A DNA stretch of 64,000 bases from Pseudooceanicola nitratireducens (lineage in GTDB: Bacteria; Pseudomonadota; Alphaproteobacteria; Rhodobacterales; Rhodobacteraceae): positions 318,191 through 382,190 of the forward strand of contig NZ_FNZG01000002.1 of NCBI RefSeq assembly GCF_900109195.1, written 5' to 3'. Within the stretch, counting starts at the first letter, position 1. Every line of letters starts with the position of its first letter. Made by a program: the position numbers and the translations under genes. This document shows positions 26,839 through 35,963 of the stretch, in pieces. The notes beneath the pieces were generated by a model. It searched no databases and was not told where the DNA came from. It saw only the letters and a list, made by a program, of their open reading frames with translations.

Positions 26839-27012
26839 CAGATCTGCCACAACGAAATCCACGCCACGCTGACGGAAAGCGAACTGGCCCGCGACTATGA
26901 CACGCCCGAAAAGCTGCGCGCCCATCCCCGGCTGGCGAAATTCGCCGCCTGGGTGGCCAGGCGGCCGCCGGGTTTCCATTCCAAGACGCCGGGGCGCAGG
27001 CGGATGCGTTAG
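26839..27012 (+). pseudogene. HNH endonuclease, 3' half, interrupted
   Basis: Open frame of 57 codons beginning QICHNEIHATLTESELARD and ending RRRMR with TAG at 27010. It contains the second part of the HNH motif (CHNEIH) and the helical tail with FAAWVARRPPGFH. It continues the frame broken at 25790. It has no start codon of its own next to a ribosome-binding site, so it is probably not translated. Its end overlaps the convergent hydratase gene by four bases. Confidence 0.88.
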
Positions 27013-27617
27013 GTGCACATCCGCTTGATGCCGGCGGCGATCTCGGGCTTGGCGGCCAGGGTGTCGGCGCAGATCTCACGCGCCGTGTCCAGAAGCGCCT
27101 CGGGGGGGAGGATGCGGTCAATCAGGCCGAAGGACAGGGCCTCTTCGGTAGGGATCTTCTGGCCGCCCATCAGGATCAGTTTCGTGCGCGACGGGCCGAT
27201 CAGCGCGGCCATGCGGCCGGGGTCCGACGGCTGCGGCAGAAACCCCAGTTTCATCACGGGATAGAAGACCTTGGCCCCCGGCACGGCCAGCCGGATGTCA
27301 CAGGCCAGCGCCATGCCCATGGCCCCGCCCGCCAGCGTGCCGTTCAGCGCCGCGATGGTCAGGCCGGGCAGCGCCGCGATGGCCGAAGACAGCCGTTCCC
27401 AAAGGGGAGAGGTGGCGAGGCCGGCGCGTGCCTCGTCCAGGTCGGCACCGGCGGAAAAGACCTTGCCCCGGCCGGTCAGGATCACCGCGCGGGCGTCCTG
27501 CGCGCCCTCGAAGGTGGTGCAGAGGGTTTCCAGCATCTCGCCGGTCAGGGAATTGGCCTTGTCGGGGCGGTTCAGCGTGACGATCAGCAGGTCGCCGTCG
27601 CGGGTAACCTCGATCAT
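27009..27617 (-). CDS. Enoyl-CoA hydratase/isomerase family protein, short form
   Basis: Crotonase-fold protein of 202 residues, about 50 shorter than the usual 255; the C-terminal helical cap is reduced. The oxyanion-hole segments are recognisable: FSAGADLDE (53-61) and LNGTLAGGAMGMA (91-103). The glutamates used by classical hydratases are not evident after the second segment, so hydratase chemistry is uncertain. It overlaps the upstream SDR gene by four bases (ATGA), so they form an operon. Confidence 0.85.
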   Translation of the reverse strand: MIEVTRDGDLLIVTLNRPDKANSLTGEMLETLCTTFEGAQDARAVILTGRGKVFSAGADLDEARAGLATSPLWERLSSAIAALPGLTIAALNGTLAGGAMGMALACDIRLAVPGAKVFYPVMKLGFLPQPSDPGRMAALIGPSRTKLILMGGQKIPTEEALSFGLIDRILPPEALLDTAREICADTLAAKPEIAAGIKRMCT

Positions 27618-28369
27618 CGGATCAGCCCCACGCTGCGGCGGATCTTGTCATCGCGCAGCGAGATTTCTTCGCCCAGGAAGGCATCGGCATCGGATCCGCA
27701 CATCCACAGCAGGCAGCGCGCGGGCCATTCGGGGGGAACGTGGTCTTCCCAGTCCAGTTCGCTGACCGGGTTCATGCCGCTGGCCTTGATGTCGCGCTGC
27801 ATCTGTGTGGCGACGGTGCCGGGCGACAGGCCCATGATGCGGAGACCCTTGTGGGCGTTTTCCAGATGCGCCGCGCGGGTCAGCATCGCCGCCCCGGCCT
27901 TCGAGGTGCAATAGGCGCTCCAGCCCTCAAGCGGTGAATGGGCCGCGCCCGAGGAAATCGTGATGATCGTGCCGCCGCCGCCGCTTGTCATGACGGGGAT
28001 CGCCGCGCGCATGCCGTTGAAGACGCCCTTGATGTTGACGTCGATGACCTGGCCCCAGGCGTCGGGGTCGGCCTCGCTCAGATGGGCGATCGGTTGCAGG
28101 ACGCCGGCGTTGCCGATCAGGATGTCGAGCCGTCCGAAGGTCTCGATCGCGGCATTCACAGCGGCCTCGACCTCCCAGTAGCGCGAGATGTCGCATGGCA
28201 CGGCCAGGGCGTTCGGCCCGATCTCGCCGGCCAGTTCGGCGATGCGGTCTTCGCTGCGCGCAACCAGCACCACCTTGGCGCCGGCCTCGGCCAGGATGCG
28301 GGCGGCGGCTTCGCCGATGCCGCGGCTTGCGCCGGTAATCAGCGCGACTTTGTCTGTCAGATCGGTCAT
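27614..28369 (-). CDS. Short-chain dehydrogenase/reductase (SDR)
   Basis: Classical SDR of 251 residues. The cofactor motif TGASRGIG is at 13-20, NAG at about 89-91, catalytic serine in TISSGAAHS near 139 and YCTSK with Tyr/Lys near 152-156. NAD(P)H-dependent oxidation or reduction of an alcohol or ketone is expected. AAAGGG lies nine bases before the ATG. Paired with the short crotonase-family gene; substrate unknown. Confidence 0.9.
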   Translation of the reverse strand: MTDLTDKVALITGASRGIGEAAARILAEAGAKVVLVARSEDRIAELAGEIGPNALAVPCDISRYWEVEAAVNAAIETFGRLDILIGNAGVLQPIAHLSEADPDAWGQVIDVNIKGVFNGMRAAIPVMTSGGGGTIITISSGAAHSPLEGWSAYCTSKAGAAMLTRAAHLENAHKGLRIMGLSPGTVATQMQRDIKASGMNPVSELDWEDHVPPEWPARCLLWMCGSDADAFLGEEISLRDDKIRRSVGLIR

Positions 28370-28501
28370 GTGTGGCCCTTTCGACTCGTTTCCTGTTGGT
28401 AATCGCCCTTAGATGGCCGGGTAAAGGCCGCGATGACTTGACGGGAGCGAATCAACTCTCGATTCTGTGCGCAATTCAAGAAGCGGGAGGACCTTCGTTC
28501 G

Positions 28502-30067
28502 ATGGGTCGACAAATTCGCCAAGCCTCTACCCTTGCGGCAGCCCTGCTGACCGGCGCCATCGCGGGGCCGGTTCGGGCCGATGTGACCCCGGCGCAGGTC
28601 TGGGACCAATGGGCGGGCTACCTGTCCTCCTTCGGATATACCGTGGAATTCGAACCGGTCGTCGATGGCGACAACCTGCATTTCCCCGTCTTCGAGATGA
28701 CCATGTATATCCCTGGCGACAAGGCCACGGGCGTCAAGGGCGGCACGGTCACCATCAACATGGGCGAACTGGCGCTGGTCGATCTGGGCGATGGCACCGT
28801 GTCGATCGAACTGCCGGGCAAGATGCCGATCGCGGTCGCGGGCGACGGGCCGGGCGATGACGATTTCACCGCCGATCTGACGCTGACGGCCATGGGGCAT
28901 CGCACCATCGCCTCGGGCGATCCGGGCGACATCACCTATGATTTCTCGGCCGAGTCCCTGAGCGTCACGCTGGACCAGATCAGCGGTAAGGACGGGCCGT
29001 CGCGCATGCCCGGCACGGTCGCGATCACGATGGAGGGGGCCTCGGGCGTGAACCGACTGGCCTCGGACAACGGGGTGACGCGGATCAACCAGGCGTTGAA
29101 GATGGATCGGCTGGCCTATGACGTGGCGATCAGCGACCCGTCCTCGGGGCACAGCGGCAAGGTCATGTGGCAGGGCGAGATCACAGGGCTGACGACGTCA
29201 TCCCGCGGGGTGGTCCCGCCCGAGGTGAACCCGCTGGCGATCGACCGCGCGCTGGCCAACGGGTATATCGTGAACACGCTGATCGAATTCGACGCCGGCA
29301 ACGGTGTCTTCGGCTACGCGGACGAGAAAAGCGAAACCCGCATGGCGACGACCAGCCAGGGCGGCACCTTCGGGTTGGGCATGTCGGCAACCGGGCTGGA
29401 ATACAGCGTCCTGTCGCGCGACGTCAGCATTTCGCTGTCCGGAACCGAGGTGCCCTTTCCCCTGAACACCACCGCCGGGGCGCTTGGCCTGGGCATTCAG
29501 CTGCCGGTGATCGCGGGCGCGCTTGAACAGCCCTTCGGGGCCTCGATCACCGTGACCGATCTGGATGTGCCAGAAGCGGTCTGGATGATGGCGGATCCGA
29601 CCAACAGCCTGCCGCATGACCCGGTGACGATGGAGGTCGCGCTGAGCGGCAAGACCCGGCTGTTCACCGATATCATGAACGAGGCCGCGATGCGCCGCCT
29701 GGACAAGACTGGCGGTGCCCCCGGAGAGCTGACTGCGCTGGCGCTTGAGGCCCTGCGGATCCGCGCGGCCGGTGCCATGATCGAAGCTTCGGCCGATCTG
29801 GACATCGACAACACCAAGGTCTCGATGTTCCATCCCAACATGCCCGCCTTTGGCGGCACGGCCGATGTGACCCTGACAGGGGTGACCACCCTGCTGAACA
29901 AGCTGGGCCAGCTGGGCATGATCCCGATGCAGCATGCGCTGATCGGGGCAGGGATGATCCAGCAGCTGGGGCGTCAGGGCGACGAGGCCGATGAATTCAG
30001 CGCCGATATCCGCCTGTCGCCTGCGGGCACGCTGACGATCAACGACACGCCCTTTCCGCTTCAGTAA
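28502..30067 (+). CDS. DUF2125 family exported protein
   Basis: A 521-residue protein with a signal peptide (hydrophobic core ASTLAAALLTGAIAG, about 8-22, cleavage near VRA). The mature part is long, rich in beta-prone repeats and short of cysteines, ending with IRLSPAGTLTINDTPFPLQ. This matches the DUF2125 family of alphaproteobacteria, of unknown function, probably periplasmic. GGGAGGA is at 28483-28489. It stands alone, flanked by a divergent SDR operon and the pmbA gene. Confidence 0.75.
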   Translation: MGRQIRQASTLAAALLTGAIAGPVRADVTPAQVWDQWAGYLSSFGYTVEFEPVVDGDNLHFPVFEMTMYIPGDKATGVKGGTVTINMGELALVDLGDGTVSIELPGKMPIAVAGDGPGDDDFTADLTLTAMGHRTIASGDPGDITYDFSAESLSVTLDQISGKDGPSRMPGTVAITMEGASGVNRLASDNGVTRINQALKMDRLAYDVAISDPSSGHSGKVMWQGEITGLTTSSRGVVPPEVNPLAIDRALANGYIVNTLIEFDAGNGVFGYADEKSETRMATTSQGGTFGLGMSATGLEYSVLSRDVSISLSGTEVPFPLNTTAGALGLGIQLPVIAGALEQPFGASITVTDLDVPEAVWMMADPTNSLPHDPVTMEVALSGKTRLFTDIMNEAAMRRLDKTGGAPGELTALALEALRIRAAGAMIEASADLDIDNTKVSMFHPNMPAFGGTADVTLTGVTTLLNKLGQLGMIPMQHALIGAGMIQQLGRQGDEADEFSADIRLSPAGTLTINDTPFPLQ

Positions 30068-30273
30068 CCCGCCTCTGCCAGGATCGGCCCGGACCGGGTG
30101 ATCCGGTCGGGTTGCGGATGTCTTTTCGGACTGGGTGATGGCGCGGTGATCGCGGGCCCGGACGGGGTTGGGGCGGACCCGGACCGGGGGGCATCAGGCA
30201 TTGCAAATCTGGCCCCGACCTTGTTTCGGGGCGCAATCGCGGCTACCTCCTTGGTGCTGCGAAAGGACCATTG

Positions 30274-31620
30274 ATGACGGATCGTTTGGAAAATCTTACC
30301 GCCCGGTTTCTGCAGGCGGCAAAGGCCGCCGGGGCAGAGGCCGCGGATGCCATGGCCCGCGACGGGGTCTCGACCTCGATCGGGGTGCGCGCCGGCAAGC
30401 TGGAAGAGGTCGAGCGGTCGGAAGGCGTTGAAATCGGTCTGCGCGTGATCATCGGTCAGCGGCAGGCCTGTGTCTCGACCTCGGACCTGCGGGACGAGGC
30501 GATGGCCGAAATGGCCAAGCGCGCGGTCGACATGGCCCGGGTCGCGCCCGAAGACCCCTATGTCGGCCTTGCCCTGTCGGATCAGATCGGCATGGGCGTG
30601 GACCTGGCGCAGCTGGACATGGCTGACGATCAGCCCGCGCCCACGGCCGAGGATCTTCAGGCCGATGCACTTGCCGCCGAAGCGGCCGCCATGGCGGTCG
30701 ATGGCGTGTCGCAGGTTCAGGGGGCCGGGGCCTCTTATGGCGCGACGCAGATCTACTTGGCGGCCACCAACGGCTTTGGCGGCGGCTATGCCCGGTCGCA
30801 CCGGCAGACCTATTGCACCGCCATCGCCGGCAGCGGCACCGGGATGGAGCGTGACAGCGATGGCGACATGCGTCTGCACCAGTCCGACCTGCGCAGCCCC
30901 GAAGAAATCGGGCGCACCGCCGGGGAACGCGCCGTGGCGCGGCTGAACCCGGTGCAGCCCAAGACGGGCCGCTATCCGGTGCTGTTCGACGAACGCATCA
31001 GCAGCGGGCTGATCGGCCATCTTCTGGGCGCGGTGAACGGGGCGGCCATCGCGCGTGGCGCGTCCTTCCTGCGCGACAAGCTGGGCCAGCAGGTCCTGCC
31101 CGAAGGTCTTTCGGTGATCGAGGATCCGCATCGCGCCCGCGTCACCGGTTCGCGCCCCTTCGACGCCGAAGGACTGCCGACCCGTCGTCGTGCGATTGTC
31201 GAAGACGGTGTGCTGACCGGCTGGACGCTGGATCTGGCCACCGCGCGCAAGCTTGGGATGGCATCCACCGGCAATGCGGCGCGGGGGCTGACCGCGCCTC
31301 CGTCTCCGACGAACTGGAATATCTCCCTGACGGAGGGCGCGCAAAGCCGCGAAGACCTGATCGCGCAGATGGGCACCGGGCTGATCGTGACCTCGCTGAT
31401 CGGGTCGACCATCAACCCCAATACGGGCGATTATTCGCGCGGATTCTCGGGCCTCTGGGTCGAGAACGGGCAGGTGTCGCATCCGGTCAGCGAAGGCACC
31501 ATAGCCGGCAACCTGATCGAGATGCTGGCGCGGATCATCCCAGCCAATGACGCCCGCAAACATCTAAGCCACGTGGTGCCGTCCATCCTGATCGAGGATA
31601 TGTCGATTGCCGGCCAGTGA
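30274..31620 (+). CDS. pmbA: TldD/PmbA family metalloprotease (TldE/PmbA)
   Basis: Protein of 448 residues related to TldE/PmbA, which with TldD cleaves peptides and matures microcin-like products. Conserved features include EEVERSEGVEIGLRVI near 35-50, LFDERISSGLIGHLLGAVNG near 235-254 and the C-terminal NPNTGDYSRGFSGLWVENG near 389-407. The catalytic HExxxH motif of TldD is not present, as expected of the TldE partner. The ATG at 30274 follows AAAGGA; a TTG one codon earlier is the alternative. Overlaps cysQ-like gene by 14 bases. Confidence 0.87.
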   Translation: MTDRLENLTARFLQAAKAAGAEAADAMARDGVSTSIGVRAGKLEEVERSEGVEIGLRVIIGQRQACVSTSDLRDEAMAEMAKRAVDMARVAPEDPYVGLALSDQIGMGVDLAQLDMADDQPAPTAEDLQADALAAEAAAMAVDGVSQVQGAGASYGATQIYLAATNGFGGGYARSHRQTYCTAIAGSGTGMERDSDGDMRLHQSDLRSPEEIGRTAGERAVARLNPVQPKTGRYPVLFDERISSGLIGHLLGAVNGAAIARGASFLRDKLGQQVLPEGLSVIEDPHRARVTGSRPFDAEGLPTRRRAIVEDGVLTGWTLDLATARKLGMASTGNAARGLTAPPSPTNWNISLTEGAQSREDLIAQMGTGLIVTSLIGSTINPNTGDYSRGFSGLWVENGQVSHPVSEGTIAGNLIEMLARIIPANDARKHLSHVVPSILIEDMSIAGQ

Positions 31621-32428
31621 CACCGTGACCGATATCCAGGGCGATCCGGCCCGCGATCTGGCGCTTCTGGTCGATGCCGCGCGCGAGGCCGGGGCGGTCG
31701 CCCAGCAGTTCACCGGGGCCACGGCCCGCCGTTGGGACAAGCCCGACGACCAGGGCCCCGTGACCGAGGCCGACCTGGCCGTGAACGACGTGCTGCTGCG
31801 CCAGCTGCGCGACGCCCGGCCCGGCTATGGCTGGCTGAGCGAGGAAAGCGAGGACAGCGGCGCGCGGCTGACCCGCGACCGCGTCTTCATCATCGACCCG
31901 ATCGACGGCACCCGCAGCTTCATCGACGGCAATGACACTTGGGCGCATTCGCTGGCGATTGCCGAGCGCGGGCGCGTCGTGGCAGCCGTTGTCTATCTGC
32001 CGGTGAAGGGCATGCTTTATGCGGCGGCGGATGGCGGCGGGGCCTGGCTGAACGATGCGCCGATCCGGGTGTCGGGTCGTGACCGGCTGACCGGGGCCAG
32101 CGTGCTGGCGGCAAAGCCGAATTACGACAAACGGCACTGGCCCGGCGGCGTGCCGGACGTGGCGCGGCATTACCGGCCCTCGCTGGCCTACCGGCTGTCG
32201 CTGGTGGCCGAAGGAGCCTTTGATGCCATGCTGACCTTCCGCGACAGCTGGGAATGGGACATCGCCGCAGGCGACCTGATCCTGCGAGAGGCGGGGGCCG
32301 TGACCTCGGACCGCGAGGGGCGGGTCCTGGCCTTCAACAACGCCCATCCGCAGGTCGGCGGCGTGGTGGCGGCGGGCCCGGTGCTGCACGACGGGTTGAT
32401 GGCCGCGCTCGGGGTCAGGAAGCCGTAA
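31607..32428 (+). CDS. cysQ: Inositol monophosphatase family protein, CysQ-like 3'(2'),5'-bisphosphate nucleotidase
   Basis: Mg-dependent phosphatase of 273 residues. Metal-binding motifs are intact: LSEESED (E79, E80), DPIDGTRSF (D97, D100) and WEWDIAAGDLI near 215-225. It most likely degrades PAP from sulfate assimilation, though inositol or histidinol phosphatase activity cannot be excluded. The TTG start at 31607 lies eight bases after GAGGA and inside the end of pmbA; a GTG at 31625 is the alternative start. Confidence 0.87.
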   Translation: MPASDTVTDIQGDPARDLALLVDAAREAGAVAQQFTGATARRWDKPDDQGPVTEADLAVNDVLLRQLRDARPGYGWLSEESEDSGARLTRDRVFIIDPIDGTRSFIDGNDTWAHSLAIAERGRVVAAVVYLPVKGMLYAAADGGGAWLNDAPIRVSGRDRLTGASVLAAKPNYDKRHWPGGVPDVARHYRPSLAYRLSLVAEGAFDAMLTFRDSWEWDIAAGDLILREAGAVTSDREGRVLAFNNAHPQVGGVVAAGPVLHDGLMAALGVRKP

Positions 32429-32482
32429 CCTGTTAACCTTCGTCAACTTGACCTTTGGGCCCTGAAACCTCAGGTTGCAGGC

Positions 32483-32520
32483 AAGGGGGCAGGTTGGTGT
32501 CCCGCCTGTCCTGCCCCTTT
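32483..32520 (+). terminator. Possible hairpin terminator before DUF4170 gene
   Basis: AAGGGGGCAGG pairs with CCTGCCCCTT across a 16-base loop with one bulged G, followed by three Ts. Weak stem-loop in the 123-base gap; it could end the pmbA-cysQ transcript. Confidence 0.3.
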
Positions 32521-32551
32521 CTGCCCCGCCCTGTCTGCAAGGAGTTTCCCG

Positions 32552-32797
32552 ATGGCCCAACGTCTGCATCTCGTCTTCGGCGGAGAGCTGGTGGACCCGA
32601 CCAAGAACGTTTTCAAGGATGTCGAGGACATCCATGTCGTCGGCATCTTCCCCGACTACGCCAGCGCCTATGACGCCTGGAAAGCCGAGGCACAGCGCAC
32701 CGTGGATAACGCCCATATGCGGTATTACATCGCGCATCTGCACCGGCTGCGCGACGAAGAGGCCGCGGCCTCGTCGACCGAAGAACTGGGATCGTAA
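32552..32797 (+). CDS. DUF4170 family protein
   Basis: Cytoplasmic 81-residue protein with the DUF4170 pattern: LHLVFGGELVDP (5-16), then VHVVGIFPDYASAYDAWKAEAQRTVDNA and RYYIAHLHRL near 57-66. Unknown function, but it is commonly next to waaA/lpxK in Rhodobacteraceae, as here. AAGGAG lies ten bases upstream of the ATG. Confidence 0.87.
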   Translation: MAQRLHLVFGGELVDPTKNVFKDVEDIHVVGIFPDYASAYDAWKAEAQRTVDNAHMRYYIAHLHRLRDEEAAASSTEELGS

Positions 32798-32800
32798 GAT

Positions 32801-34000
32801 TTGCCATCCTCGCGCCGTGCCGCGGCAGATGGTGCGTCCCAGGACTGGGCCGCAGGGCCGCTGGTCTGGATCCACGCCGCCGATGCCGAACAGATCGCCG
32901 CATTGATCCAGCTGGGTCTGCGGGCGCAGGCGATGCGCCCGGATCTGCGCGTCCTGCTGACGGCGGCCGAGGCCGGCGACCTGCCCGAGAAACTGCCCGC
33001 CGGCATGCGGTCCGAGGTGCTGGGCGATGACCAGACCGGGCAGGTGCGGGCCTTCCTGTCGCGCTGGCAGCCCCGGCTCTGTGTCTGGCAGTTCGGTCAC
33101 CTGCGCCCGACGCTTCTGAACGCGGCGCGCAGTGTCGGCCTGCCGATGCTGCTAATCGACGCGGATGAACTGGGGTTCCAGGAACACCGGCTGCCCTGGC
33201 GGCGGCGGTCGGACCGGCTGATGCTGGGGCATTTTTCGGCGATCTTTGCCAATTCTGCCAATGTGGCGCGTACGCTGGTGCGCAACGGGGCCGATCCCGA
33301 CCGGGTCGAGGTCACGGGCCCGCTGCAGGAAGGCGGCGCAGCGCTGCCCTGCAACGAAGACGACCGCGCGGACCTGTCCGAGACCCTGGCGATCCGGCCC
33401 GTCTGGCTGGCCGCGATGGTGCAGCCCGACGAATTCCCCACGGTGATCGAAGCACACCGCCAGGCGCTGCGCGTGGCGCACCGGCTGATGCTGATCCTGG
33501 TGCCCAACCGCCCCGAGGATGGCGCGGCGATGATTGCCTCGCTCCGCGATCAGGGGTTGCGGCATGTCGTCTGGTCCGAAGGCGGCCTGCCCGAGGAAAC
33601 GACCCAGGTGCTGGTCGCCGACACCTATGGTGAGCTGGGGTTGTGGTATCGTCTGGCCCCGCTGACCTTCATGGGGTCGTCGCTGACCGCGGGCCATGGC
33701 GGGCGCGATCCCTATGAACCGGCGGCGCTTGGGTCCGCCATCCTTTATGGTCCGAACGTGGGGCGGCACCTGCGGGCCTATTCGCGCTTTGCCAAGGCCG
33801 GCGCGGCGCGGATGGTGCGCGATGCCTCGAGCCTCAGCAATGCGGTGCTGCGGATGAACGCCCCCGATCAGGCCGCCGCCATGGCGCAGGCCGCCTGGGA
33901 GGTCGCGACCGAAGGGGCCGAGGTGACGGACAAGGTGCTCGAGCAGATCGAGGATCTGCTGGACCGCACTGGCGCAGGAGGCCCCCATGCAGACGCCTGA
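32801..34000 (+). CDS. waaA: 3-deoxy-D-manno-octulosonic acid (Kdo) transferase
   Basis: Glycosyltransferase of 399 residues that moves Kdo from CMP-Kdo to lipid A precursor at the inner membrane. Recognisable parts are [11 protein letters not shown] near the N-terminus, the C-terminal-domain [12 protein letters not shown] (about 228-239), and [23 protein letters not shown] near 269-291, the nucleotide-sugar-binding core of WaaA. The usual N-terminal membrane anchor is not visible. It starts at a TTG three bases after DUF4170 and overlaps lpxK by 14 bases. Confidence 0.88.
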   Translation: MPSSRRAAADGASQDWAAGPLVWIHAADAEQIAALIQLGLRAQAMRPDLRVLLTAAEAGDLPEKLPAGMRSEVLGDDQTGQVRAFLSRWQPRLCVWQFGHLRPTLLNAARSVGLPMLLIDADELGFQEHRLPWRRRSDRLMLGHFSAIFANSANVARTLVRNGADPDRVEVTGPLQEGGAALPCNEDDRADLSETLAIRPVWLAAMVQPDEFPTVIEAHRQALRVAHRLMLILVPNRPEDGAAMIASLRDQGLRHVVWSEGGLPEETTQVLVADTYGELGLWYRLAPLTFMGSSLTAGHGGRDPYEPAALGSAILYGPNVGRHLRAYSRFAKAGAARMVRDASSLSNAVLRMNAPDQAAAMAQAAWEVATEGAEVTDKVLEQIEDLLDRTGAGGPHADA

Positions 34001-34976
34001 TTTCTGGTTCACCCCGGCCGACCGGCCCAACTGGCGGGCGCGGCTGCTGGCCCCCCTTGGCTGGGCCTATGCCGCAGGCACCGCACGGCGACTGGCCCGG
34101 GGCAGACCGCTGCGCCTTCCGGTGCCGGTGATCTGCGTCGGCAACATCAACGCGGGCGGCACCGGCAAGACGCCGACGGTCATGGCGCTGCTGATGCGGC
34201 TGATGGCGCGGGGCGTGGCGGCGCATGTGGTGTCGCGCGGCCATGGCGGGCGGCTGGAAGGTCCGGTGCAGGTCGATCCGGCGGTCCATACGGCGGCGGA
34301 TGTGGGGGACGAACCCCTGTTGCTGGCCGCCTTCGGGCCCGTCTGGATCGCGCGCGACCGTGCCGCCGGGGCGCAGGCGGCGGTCGCGGCGGGGGCGCAG
34401 GCCATCGTGCTGGACGACGGGCTGCAGAACCCGGCGCTGGCCAAGGATCTGACGCTGGTCGTGGTGGATGCCGCGCGGGGCTTTGGCAACGGGCGCTGCA
34501 TTCCGGCGGGGCCGTTGCGCGAACCCGTGGCCAGGGGTCTCGCGCGGGCCGATCTGCTTCTGTCGATCGGGGGTGAGGCCGCGCAACGCGGTTTCGACGC
34601 CGCGCAGGGGGGCTTTGCCCTGCCGCATCTGCGCGGGCGGCTGGAACCCTTGCAGACCGGCATGGACTGGCAGAGGTTGCGCGTGCTGGCCTTCGCAGGC
34701 ATCGGCCACCCGGAAAAGTTCTTTGCCACCCTGCGCGGGCTTGGGGCCGACCTGCTGCATGGTGAGGCGCTGAGCGATCATCAGGCGCTGACGCCCGGGC
34801 TGATGGCGCGGCTGGAAAGCGACGCCGCCCGGCTGGGCGCGCAGCTGGTCACCACGGAAAAGGACGCGGTGCGGGTGCCGGACAGCTTCCGCCAGAAGGT
34901 GCTGACCCTGCCCGTGCGCCTTGAACTTGAAGACGCCGCCCCGCTGGACGACGCATTGGACCGGCTGTTCCCGTAG
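33987..34976 (+). CDS. lpxK: Tetraacyldisaccharide 4'-kinase
   Basis: LpxK phosphorylates the 4' position of the lipid A disaccharide. It has 329 residues. A P-loop-like motif [14 protein letters not shown] is at about 51-64, followed by SRGHGG and the conserved VGDEPLLLA. Mid-protein LDDGLQNP (about 146-153) binds metal. It overlaps waaA and completes the Kdo-lipid A block. Confidence 0.94.
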   Translation: MQTPDFWFTPADRPNWRARLLAPLGWAYAAGTARRLARGRPLRLPVPVICVGNINAGGTGKTPTVMALLMRLMARGVAAHVVSRGHGGRLEGPVQVDPAVHTAADVGDEPLLLAAFGPVWIARDRAAGAQAAVAAGAQAIVLDDGLQNPALAKDLTLVVVDAARGFGNGRCIPAGPLREPVARGLARADLLLSIGGEAAQRGFDAAQGGFALPHLRGRLEPLQTGMDWQRLRVLAFAGIGHPEKFFATLRGLGADLLHGEALSDHQALTPGLMARLESDAARLGAQLVTTEKDAVRVPDSFRQKVLTLPVRLELEDAAPLDDALDRLFP

Positions 34977-35034
34977 GGCCGAGGCCACCCTATCACCCTG
35001 ACCCGACACCTTGACCAGAAGGGGACCATCGCGC

Positions 35035-35931
35035 ATGGCTGGACCCATGAAAAAGACGCTGCTTTCCCTTGGCCATGGCTATTCCGCCCGCGCGCTGGCG
35101 CGGATCCTGATCCCGCAGGGCTGGGTGATCCACGGCACCACCCGTTCCGAAGACAAGGCGCAGGTGCTGCGCGACGAAGGCATCGTGCCTCACGTCGTGA
35201 CCGACGTCGTGACCGACGATGCCGCGATCCCCGAGGGCTGGGGCGCGGCCAGCCATCTTCTGATTTCGGCTGGGCCGGATGCGGACGGCGATCCCATGCT
35301 GCGGGCCTATGGGGCCTTCCTGCGCGATCTGGCCCCGCGTCTGGACTGGGCCGGGTATCTGTCGACCACCGGTGTCTATGGCGACCACGCGGGCGGCTGG
35401 GTGGACGAGGACACGGCGCTGACGCCCTCGACTCGGCGGGGGCAATGGCGCGTCGCGGCCGAGGCCGAGTGGCGGGGGATCGACGGGCTGCCGCTGCATA
35501 TCTTCCGGCTGGCGGGAATCTACGGCCCCGGGCGCGGTCCGTTCTCCAAGGTCCGCGCGGGCACGGCCCGGCGGATCATCAAGCCCGGCCAGGTGTTTTC
35601 CCGCATCCATGTCGAGGATATCGCGCAGGTGCTGGCCGCCTCGATCGCGCGGCCCGATCCGGGGGCGGTCTACAACCTGTGTGATGACGATCCGGCCCCG
35701 CCGCAGGATGTCATCGGCCATGCCGCCGCGCTGCTTGGCCTGCCCCTGCCTAGGGAAGAGGATTTCGTCACGGCCGAGATGACGCCCATGGCCCGCAGCT
35801 TTTACGCGGAAAGCAAGCGGGTGAAGAATGACAAGATCAAGACAGACCTTGGCGTGGCGCTGAAATACCCCACCTACAAGGAGGGTTTGGCAGACTTGCT
35901 GAGACTTGAAGAAAGTCAGGGCGCGGGCTGA
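35035..35931 (+). CDS. NAD-dependent epimerase/dehydratase family protein (YeeZ-like)
   Basis: Extended SDR-type Rossmann protein of 298 residues. The N-terminal LSLGHGYSARALAR (10-23) replaces the canonical GxxGxxG and the sequence LSTTGVYGDHAGGWVDE (near 110) is the YeeZ-like active-site segment; Ser-Thr-Thr precede a Tyr without the usual YxxxK. RLAGIYGPGRGP is at about 157-168. Substrate unknown. Two in-frame ATGs exist (35035 and 35047); the first is best placed after AAGGGG. Confidence 0.83.
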   Translation: MAGPMKKTLLSLGHGYSARALARILIPQGWVIHGTTRSEDKAQVLRDEGIVPHVVTDVVTDDAAIPEGWGAASHLLISAGPDADGDPMLRAYGAFLRDLAPRLDWAGYLSTTGVYGDHAGGWVDEDTALTPSTRRGQWRVAAEAEWRGIDGLPLHIFRLAGIYGPGRGPFSKVRAGTARRIIKPGQVFSRIHVEDIAQVLAASIARPDPGAVYNLCDDDPAPPQDVIGHAAALLGLPLPREEDFVTAEMTPMARSFYAESKRVKNDKIKTDLGVALKYPTYKEGLADLLRLEESQGAG

Positions 35932-35963
35932 ACCCATCCTGCCCTTCGGGCGTTTCCCTTTGG

